From contig JAIRZG010000113.1 in NCBI GenBank assembly GCA_031267345.1, positions 1 to 5,291 on the forward strand: a stretch of DNA of 5,291 nucleotides. The letters are read 5' to 3'. Shown here piece after piece: positions 1 to 4,728 of this stretch (position 1 is the stretch's first letter; each line of letters opens with the position of its first letter). Made by a program: the position numbers and the translations under genes. The notes beneath the pieces were generated by a model that worked only from the letters and a program-made list of their open reading frames with translations, was not told the origin of the DNA and did no database searches. The DNA comes from Zoogloeaceae bacterium (lineage in GTDB: Bacteria; Pseudomonadota; Gammaproteobacteria; Burkholderiales; Rhodocyclaceae).

Positions 1-358
1 GAGCGCGGTTCGTTTTGTTGATAAGCGCCTTGAGAACGATTGCCCGCATTTTTGGAGATTTATCATCGCCAAAGCGACGGTCGATTTCGTTATCAAAAGC
101 GATTCCTTCTCCTGGGAAAGTGCCGCGACAGGTACTATCAAATTCTTGTATGGCCTTTGTAAGCAGTGCTTCAGCGAGTTTCAGTCGGGCTTCGGGCGTA
201 TCTTGCGAGCCAAGTTCCTGAGCAGTTTTGTTGGCGAATGCGCGAACGCTTTCCGTATAATTTTCCGGCACGAATGCGTTCTGACCAATCGAACAAGCCC
301 GCGTTGGCGCAGCAGCTATCATCATCAGGATGACGAACAACACTCTAAATGCTTTCAT
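1..358 (-). CDS. Exported protein of unknown family, N-terminal part (truncated by window edge)
   Basis: An open frame runs leftward from an ATG at 358-356 to the window edge with no stop, giving 119 residues. The start is supported by a good Shine-Dalgarno stretch (GGAGAGGAAAT) ending about 4 nt upstream. The protein begins with a short basic n-region (MKAFR) and a hydrophobic core of about 13 residues (VLFVILMMIAAA). A plausible signal peptidase I site follows at PTRA/CS near residue 21. Cysteine follows the cleavage site, but the preceding residues do not form a good lipobox, so a lipoprotein is less likely. The mature part is soluble and helical-looking, rich in Ala, Glu and Lys, with a second Cys at residue 77 that could form a disulfide with Cys22. 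I do not recognise the family. Codon use is less GC-rich (about 47% in a sampled 60-base line) than the genes to the right (about 60%), which could mean a different origin. Periplasmic location is inferred. Confidence 0.72.
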   Translation of the reverse strand, partial: MKAFRVLFVILMMIAAAPTRACSIGQNAFVPENYTESVRAFANKTAQELGSQDTPEARLKLAEALLTKAIQEFDSTCRGTFPGEGIAFDNEIDRRFGDDKSPKMRAIVLKALINKTNRA

Positions 359-748
359 CGTATTTCCTCTCCATGGGGACGCACGAAGGATGCGCGAAAA
401 CCTCGCTTTGTCCGGTTTGGGTAAAACTACGCTGTTCAGGCAACGCTCAGGGTTTTCGCCTGACGCTGGGCGTATAGTTTACCAGCTTGGGTCGGTCGCT
501 CTTGCCCATCAACGCGCCTCAAGCCAATTTTTGCCATGGGCAGCTTCGGTACGCGGCCCCATTTTCCTGATGAAATCTGCCCTTGGCGTTTTTTCATGGA
601 CAGTAATGCATAGTCAGAATGACCTTGCCCCTGATTTTCGTATCCCTTAGCGGTGTTCATATTTAGGTAATTATCCGTAAATAGTTTGTACTATTTTGCC
701 AAATGGCTTCATGCTGCGGTTGTTTTTTTAACGACGAGGTAGCTGAGC
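359..748. other. Gene-free stretch, no assignable coding content
   Basis: Apart from the ribosome binding site of the leftward gene just right of 358, I find no credible gene here. Short open frames exist on both strands (minus 436-660, plus 330-650). They overlap each other, lack good ribosome binding sites, and their translations show no family signature or natural composition. The stretch contains an imperfect inverted repeat (421-482), a weak 7-bp inverted pair TGCCCAT/ATGGGCA (503-509 and 536-542), and an AT-rich section with a seven-T run around 661-730. The leftward promoter must lie here, but no clear -35/-10 pair stands out. It may be decayed mobile DNA, given the IS remnants immediately to the right. 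Confidence 0.5.
421..482. repeat. Imperfect inverted repeat, possible hairpin
   Basis: The outer arms GTAAAACTACGC (421-432) and GCGTATAGTTTAC (470-482) are inverted copies when three single- or double-base gaps are allowed. Inside them TCAGGC (436-441) and GCCTGA (458-463) form a perfect 6-bp inverted pair around a 16-base loop. On the minus strand it sits roughly 65-125 bases upstream of the exported-protein start, so it could be part of that gene's leader or an end of a degenerate element. It lacks a T-run on either side, so it is not a convincing intrinsic terminator. Function unknown. Confidence 0.35.
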
Positions 749-887
749 GCGTAGGGCGGATTATAGTATCGTAAAACCCCCAACGAATACATTAGCCCCG
801 AAGCGGCGCATGAATGGGGGCTTCCAATGGGGCGCTTCGCGCCAGGCTCACGACCGGCGGATTACGCTGCGCTAATCCGCCCTACGC
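749..887. repeat. 139-bp element bounded by perfect 15-bp inverted repeats (REP/MITE-like)
   Basis: GCGTAGGGCGGATTA at 749-763 is repeated exactly in inverse orientation at 873-887. No gene lies between, and the interior also has self-complementary pieces such as AGCCCC/GGGGGCT around 794-822. The right copy is a complete hairpin (856-881), while the left copy matches only as far as GATTA and then diverges. This is consistent with two inverted copies of one short repeat, the left one truncated. GTAGGGCGGATTA-type palindromes are familiar to me as dispersed intergenic repeats in proteobacteria, from memory and not from a search. The four bases CTGA occur just outside both ends (743-746 and 889-892), which could be a target duplication or chance. 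No transposase is encoded. Confidence 0.65.
856..881. repeat. Perfect 9-bp stem hairpin inside the REP-like element
   Basis: GGCGGATTA (856-864) and TAATCCGCC (873-881) pair perfectly around the 8-base loop CGCTGCGC. It is the complete palindromic copy of the repeat whose outer part recurs inverted at 749-763. No T-run follows in either direction, so it is read as a repetitive extragenic palindrome, not a terminator. Confidence 0.7.
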
Positions 888-892
888 CCTGA

Positions 893-1030
893 CCGCTGCG
901 CCACTGCCGCCCAGGGGGAGGACGCAAACCGAAGGCTACGCGCACGGTGTTTGAAGGGATAGTCTATGTGCTGCGAACAGGGGGTCAGTGGAAGGCGCTG
1001 CCGAAGGAGGTTTTTGGGAGTTCAAGCGCC
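893..1030 (+). pseudogene. IS5-family transposase remnant (N-terminal DUF4096-type region)
   Basis: After an in-frame TGA at 890-892 the plus-strand frame reads through a GGGRKPKATR segment (from about 914), then VFEGIVYVLRTGGQWKALPK, and ends in EVFGSSSA at 1030. This is the characteristic helix-rich N-terminal segment of IS5-group transposases, in which a GRP-like basic stretch precedes a 'VLRTGxQWxxLPxxFGS' block. The usual Cys of 'TGCQW' is Gly here. There is no start codon in a sensible place, the DDE catalytic domain is absent, and after 1030 the frame turns into the antisense of an IS3-type gene. It is therefore a non-functional stub of about 45 codons. The 5' boundary is approximate. 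Family assignment is from the motif as I know it, and the exact IS cannot be named. Confidence 0.85.
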
Positions 1031-1144
1031 CCCAGTGTCGCGGCGACCGCCGCCATGCTCTGTCCGGCCTTCACCAGCCGAACGGCTTCCTGCTTGTATT
1101 CGAGCGTGTAACGCGCGCGGTTTGTCTTTTGCCCCGCGCGGCAT
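1028..1144 (-). pseudogene. IS3-family transposase OrfA remnant (HTH N-terminus), frameshifted
   Basis: Read leftward, the sequence encodes QKTNRARYTLEYKQEAVRLV followed by KAGQSMAAVAATLG. This is the typical helix-turn-helix start of IS3-family OrfA (HTH_Tnp_1 type), which binds the terminal repeats. The natural start appears to be the ATG at 1144-1142 (MPRG...). With the present four-G run (minus strand; CCCC at 1132-1135) that ATG is one base out of frame with the conserved part. Removing one G restores MPRGQKTNRARYT. After ATLG the frame runs into the antisense of the IS5 stub, so about 25 residues of helix-turn-helix remain, and the rest of OrfA and all of OrfB are missing. The upstream IS end may lie near 1178 (reading TGTCTCCA inward), but no second terminal repeat is present to prove this. 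Confidence 0.85.
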
Positions 1145-1159
1145 GAAAAAAAGTAGAAT
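1129..1159 (+). promoter_or_regulatory. Candidate promoter for the sulfatase-patB cluster, lying in IS3 remnant
   Basis: TAGAAT (1154-1159) differs at one position from the sigma-70 -10 consensus. TTGCCC (1129-1134) matches four of six -35 positions, but the spacing is 19 bases, longer than optimal. It would start transcription near 1166, about 40 bases before the ATG at 1208. It lies at the edge of the IS3 OrfA stub and points outward. This is inference from motif matching only, and no better candidate was seen between 1031 and 1207. Confidence 0.3.
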
Positions 1160-1207
1160 AGCGGCCTTTCTGGAGACAGGAACGTTTTTTCTGAAGGCGG
1201 ATACAAA

Positions 1208-3205
1208 ATGAAGCGCATTTCTGGTTTTTTGTGGTTTGTGTTGTTTTACCTCTCGCCCATGCTGGTGAATCTTGTCATAACCACCGACTTTACGGATGGT
1301 CTGGTCTTTCTGCTGGAAAACGGACTGTTCCGCTTTTCCCTGTTCATGGATACGCTGTTTTTCCTGGGGGTGTCGTTCGTTTCGCTGCTCCTGTGTTTTC
1401 TGGCGCTGCGCTGGACTGTCGTTTGCATGACGCGCGCCCTGCGCATTCCGGAATCCAGAGGAGTTTTTTGGGGCATGTTGTTTGGCGGTCTGGCGATTTT
1501 CTCCCTGAATGGTTACTTTTTCCCGCTCTCCGGCTATGCTTTTATTGCCCCCGCCTATCTGGGCGCGGGCTTGCTGGTTTTACCGATCGCCTACGTGGGG
1601 TTTTTGCTGCTTTCCCTGATAACGCTCTACAGAAGGCGGGAATTGTCGCATCCGCGCCTTGTGTTGGCGGCGTTGCTGGTCGTGTGCGCGTTCAGCTTCG
1701 GCCTGTTCCGGGCGGATGCGGAAGACGCCGCGCTGCCCTTCCTTGCCGACGCGGAAGCGCCCGTCGAAGCTGCCGCGCCGGACGCGATTCCGCTGGCGAG
1801 CGCGCCGCCCAATATCATTATTCTGGGTGTGGACGCGCTCTCGGCGGCCATGCTGGCGCGCGCCAGAGAAGCGGGCATCATGCCGACCCTGGATGCCCTG
1901 TTGCAAAAAAGTGTGCGCTACTCACGCGCCTATACCACGCTGGGGCGCACTTTTCCGGCTTGGACAACTCTGCTGACGGGTGAAACGCCGCAGGGACACG
2001 GCGCGGTCTTTAATCTGCGCCAACTGGACAAGGTCAAAAAAGACACCCTCATCAGCCTGCAATTACAACAGCAGGGTTACAAAACCATCTGGGCCATCGA
2101 CGAAAGACGCTTCAATAACATGGATCAGAGTTTCGGCTTTGACGAGGTGGTCGGTCCCAAGGCGGGCGTCATGGATTTCATGGCGCAAAAGCTCATCGAC
2201 CATCCGCTGTTCAATGCGCTGTTGCAAACCCGACTGGCGAAGTATCTGTTGCCCTACGCCTATCTGAATGCCGCCTATGCCTCCAGCTATGACGCCAAAG
2301 GCTTTGTGAATGGCGTCCTTGCGGCGAGCGTTACGGAAAAACCGCTTTTTCTGGCAGTGCATCTGGAATCCACGCACTGGCCGTGGGAGAGCCGTCACAT
2401 TCGCGCCCGCGTGGAAGACGCAGATCCGTGGGTCGCCAGTTACCTGAGCGTTCTACAGGTGGCGGATTGGCAGCTACGGGGCGTACTGGCAGGACTTGCG
2501 CGACAGGGCGCGTTGCAGAATGCGTTGGTGATCCTGATGTCGGATCATGGCGAAGGGTTGAATCAGGTGGAAAAAAAACTGGATATGCCCGGCGCGCCCA
2601 GTGTGATGAGCGCCGGGCATGGCGCCGACCTGTTGAGCGATCATCAGAATCGCATTTTGCTGGCGACGCTGGCGTTCAAGGACGGCAAAATCGTCAATGC
2701 ACCGGAAACCGTGGCGGAACAGGTCTCCCTGCTGGACATCAAGGCGGCGCTCCTGCGTTTTCTTGAACAGGGCGAGGCGCGCATTCAGGCCGGCGAACCC
2801 TGCATCCTTGTAGAAACAGGGCTGCGGTTCAAGGCGGTAGAAGGCCTGACCAAGCCGGACAATCGGGAACTGCTGGCGGAAGCCAACAACAAATATGATG
2901 TCAGCGCGAAAGGTTTGCAGCAACTGGTGGAGGGCGTTTTGCCGGGTTTGCTGGCGACAAAAAATATCGGGGTGCGCTGCGAAAAGCGCATCACCTATTA
3001 TTCGACGACGACCCGGCGCTATATCGCCTTCACGCTCGATGATGCTGGTCTGCCAGATAAACCTGTCGCGCCGCCCAGGGAAGATGTGGAGCGCATCCTG
3101 CGCTACGCCAAGGGCTACGACGTAGATCTGCCGCCCTGGGAGGACAAGCCGCTGCAACTGAAGCCCGCGCCGGAATCTGGTTACTCGTACACCCTTCAGC
3201 GTTAG
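1208..3205 (+). CDS. Membrane-anchored sulfatase/alkaline-phosphatase-superfamily hydrolase or transferase
   Basis: This is a 665-residue protein. About five hydrophobic segments (roughly residues 6-24, 46-68, 88-106, 111-140 and 150-168) form an N-terminal membrane domain. An Ala/Pro/Asp-rich linker follows (170-200), then a sulfatase-fold domain (about 201-520). Metal-site motifs are visible: PNIIILGVDAL (Asp209), RTFPAWTTLLTGE (Thr248 at the nucleophile position), HLESTHWPW (His385, His390), MSDHGEGL (Asp446, His447) and GHG (His471). The nucleophile is Thr and there is no CxPxR motif, so it is not a formylglycine arylsulfatase. The layout resembles phosphoethanolamine or phosphoglycerol transferases and related hydrolases that act outside the inner membrane. 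Substrate unknown. The C-terminal 145 residues match nothing I recognise. The ATG at 1208 has only a weak AAGGCGG ribosome site 9-10 nt upstream, but the N-terminal MKR followed by a TM segment suits it. It is the first of three co-directional genes, 19 nt before patB. Confidence 0.85.
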   Translation: MKRISGFLWFVLFYLSPMLVNLVITTDFTDGLVFLLENGLFRFSLFMDTLFFLGVSFVSLLLCFLALRWTVVCMTRALRIPESRGVFWGMLFGGLAIFSLNGYFFPLSGYAFIAPAYLGAGLLVLPIAYVGFLLLSLITLYRRRELSHPRLVLAALLVVCAFSFGLFRADAEDAALPFLADAEAPVEAAAPDAIPLASAPPNIIILGVDALSAAMLARAREAGIMPTLDALLQKSVRYSRAYTTLGRTFPAWTTLLTGETPQGHGAVFNLRQLDKVKKDTLISLQLQQQGYKTIWAIDERRFNNMDQSFGFDEVVGPKAGVMDFMAQKLIDHPLFNALLQTRLAKYLLPYAYLNAAYASSYDAKGFVNGVLAASVTEKPLFLAVHLESTHWPWESRHIRARVEDADPWVASYLSVLQVADWQLRGVLAGLARQGALQNALVILMSDHGEGLNQVEKKLDMPGAPSVMSAGHGADLLSDHQNRILLATLAFKDGKIVNAPETVAEQVSLLDIKAALLRFLEQGEARIQAGEPCILVETGLRFKAVEGLTKPDNRELLAEANNKYDVSAKGLQQLVEGVLPGLLATKNIGVRCEKRITYYSTTTRRYIAFTLDDAGLPDKPVAPPREDVERILRYAKGYDVDLPPWEDKPLQLKPAPESGYSYTLQR

Positions 3206-3224
3206 TTTGCGCGCCTGAAACGCA

Positions 3225-4415
3225 ATGGACGCCGATTTCCATCATCCGCCTGACCGACGCGGCAGCGATTCCGTCAAGTGGGGTAAATATGCCGGACGGG
3301 ATATTCTGCCCTTATGGGTGGCGGACATGGATTTTGCCGCGCCGCCTGCCGTGCGCGCGGCGCTGGAAAAGCGCGTGGCGCATGGCGTGTTTGGCTATGG
3401 CGCGCCTTGGCCCGCGCTGACCGACAGCATATTGGCTTATCTGGAAAATGCCTATGACTGGCGGGTTGAGGCGGCGTGGCTGGTCTGGTTGCCGGGGCTG
3501 GTGACAGGCATCAATGTTGCTGCTCGCAGCGTTTGCGCGGGCGCAAATGACGCGGCGGGCGTACTGACCAACATTCCGGTTTATCCGCCCTTTCTTGCCG
3601 CGCCGAAGCATGGCGCCCAACCTTTGCGCACTGCCGCGCTCGCGCAGACGGACGGGCGCTGGACAATGGATATCGCGGCGCTGGAAGCCGCCTGTGTTCC
3701 CGGCACAAAGCTGTTGCTGTTCTGCCATCCGCACAATCCGGTCGGACGCTGCTGGAGCCGCGCCGAACTCGCGCAGATCGCCGACTTCGCCGCCCGTCAT
3801 GATCTTACGGTCTGTTCCGACGAAATTCATTGCGACCTGATTCTGGACGCGGACAAGCGCCATCTGCCCTTCGCCCTGTTGGACGCGGCGGCGGCGGCGC
3901 GCAGCATCACCCTGATGGCGCCGTCCAAAACCTTCAACATTCCCGGACTGGCCTGCGCTTTTGCGATTATTCCGGACGCAAAACTGCGCCAACGCTTTTT
4001 GCGGGTCATGCAGGGCATTGTTCCGCATGTCAATGTCTTGGCGTTTGCCGCCTGTGAAGCGGCGTTTCGGGATTGCGCGGCATGGCATCAGGATTTGCGC
4101 GGTCTGTTGCGGCAAAACCGCGACCGTCTGGAAGCCGTGGTTGCCGCGCTGCCCGGACTTTCCATGACGCATGTCGAGGCCACTTATCTGGCCTGGATTG
4201 ACGCCCGCGCGCTTGCCCATACGCTGTCCTTGCCGGAAGCCCTGTCGCCCGCCGCCTATTTTGAAACCCGTGGTCTGGGGTTTTCCGATGGCGCGGATTT
4301 TGGCGCGCCCGGCTGGATACGGTTTAATTTTGGCGTATCGCCCGAACTGCTGGAACGCGCGCTCGCCCGTCTGCGCCATGCCGTCGAAAACCCGGTTGTT
4401 CCCGCCCGTGTTTGA
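3225..4415 (+). CDS. patB: PatB/MalY-type PLP-dependent cystathionine beta-lyase (C-S lyase)
   Basis: A cytosolic fold-type I aminotransferase-like enzyme of 396 residues, the normal length for this family. It should cleave the C-S bond of cystathionine, cysteine or related cysteine S-conjugates, giving a thiol, pyruvate and ammonia. Diagnostic features are the N-terminal DRRGSDSVKW (10-19) and LPLWVADMDF (28-37), FGYG (56-59), and HPHNPVG (168-174, Asn171 near the cofactor). SDEIHCDL (198-205) supplies Asp199 for the pyridine nitrogen. SKTFNIPGL carries Lys235, the Schiff-base lysine. EATYLAW (318-324) and IRFNFG (365-370, Arg366) form the substrate-carboxylate side. All key residues are present. 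The ATG at 3225 fits the family N-terminus, although the upstream ribosome site is poor, which suggests coupling to the preceding gene 19 nt away. The exact physiological substrate cannot be read from sequence, since MalY-like members also have regulatory roles. Confidence 0.93.
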   Translation: MDADFHHPPDRRGSDSVKWGKYAGRDILPLWVADMDFAAPPAVRAALEKRVAHGVFGYGAPWPALTDSILAYLENAYDWRVEAAWLVWLPGLVTGINVAARSVCAGANDAAGVLTNIPVYPPFLAAPKHGAQPLRTAALAQTDGRWTMDIAALEAACVPGTKLLLFCHPHNPVGRCWSRAELAQIADFAARHDLTVCSDEIHCDLILDADKRHLPFALLDAAAAARSITLMAPSKTFNIPGLACAFAIIPDAKLRQRFLRVMQGIVPHVNVLAFAACEAAFRDCAAWHQDLRGLLRQNRDRLEAVVAALPGLSMTHVEATYLAWIDARALAHTLSLPEALSPAAYFETRGLGFSDGADFGAPGWIRFNFGVSPELLERALARLRHAVENPVVPARV

Positions 4416-4728
4416 TTACACGCCCTATCATTTCACGTTGTTGGCATTGTTTCTGGCGATGGGCGGCTACGTGTTCGTGGCGTTGCTCGCCCTGCGGCAA
4501 TTTTTTGACGCGCCCGCGCCCCGACGCGTCGCCTGGCTGGCGCTGGGCGCGGGGTTGCTTGTTTTGTTGCGGCAAAGCTGGGCGCGTCTGGAATTCACGC
4601 TTGCGACCAGCGTCTATGATCTCACCGCCGCCGTTTATGAAGTTCTGGCGGTTGGCTTGCTGGCGCTGGCGATTCTTCATTTTGCGACGGACGACGCGCC
4701 TGCGTCGTCCAAAAACCCGCCTCCGTGA
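4408..4728 (+). CDS. Small three-TM membrane protein of unknown function
   Basis: From the GTG at 4408 this encodes 106 residues. Three hydrophobic stretches (about residues 9-29, 41-55 and 72-92) have short connecting loops. A basic patch (APRR, 37-40) and RQSWAR (55-60) suggest cytoplasmic loops. The tail is Asp/Ala/Ser/Pro-rich and ends NPPP. The GTG overlaps the patB stop by 8 nt (GTGTTTGA), a typical arrangement for translational coupling. An in-frame ATG at 4378 would add ten residues and overlap patB by 38 nt. Neither start has a clear ribosome binding site, so the start is uncertain. I do not recognise the family. Its last 107 bases are antisense to the end of the 5-formyltetrahydrofolate cyclo-ligase gene. 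The regular hydrophobic pattern and codon use like patB argue for a real gene. Confidence 0.65.
   Translation: MFDYTPYHFTLLALFLAMGGYVFVALLALRQFFDAPAPRRVAWLALGAGLLVLLRQSWARLEFTLATSVYDLTAAVYEVLAVGLLALAILHFATDDAPASSKNPPP

Noticed and set aside
436..660. Minus-strand 74-codon frame
   Set aside because: Poor ribosome site, no family pattern, and it overlaps an equally open plus-strand frame. Its polar, repetitive look is more like translated non-coding DNA.
966..1211. Plus-strand 81-codon frame across the IS junction
   Set aside because: It is out of frame with the IS5 stub and antisense to the IS3 stub, so its Arg/Pro/Cys-rich translation is an artefact.
985..1218. Minus-strand 77-codon frame starting at 1218 taken as one gene
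   Set aside because: Only the OrfA portion is meaningful. The start precedes the natural OrfA start by about 25 residues and the end is antisense of the IS5 stub.
2474..3157. 227-codon minus-strand frame opposite the sulfatase-fold gene
   Set aside because: It is a shadow of a gene with clear motifs and has no ribosome site or family signature.
3312..4379. 355-codon minus-strand frame opposite patB
   Set aside because: It mirrors patB codon structure in GC-rich DNA and has a basic, low-complexity composition without domain motifs. patB has every catalytic residue, so this is a shadow.
4689..4710. Hairpin as a Rho-independent terminator
   Set aside because: No T-run follows the stem on either strand and it lies inside both coding regions. 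It is kept only as a structural repeat.
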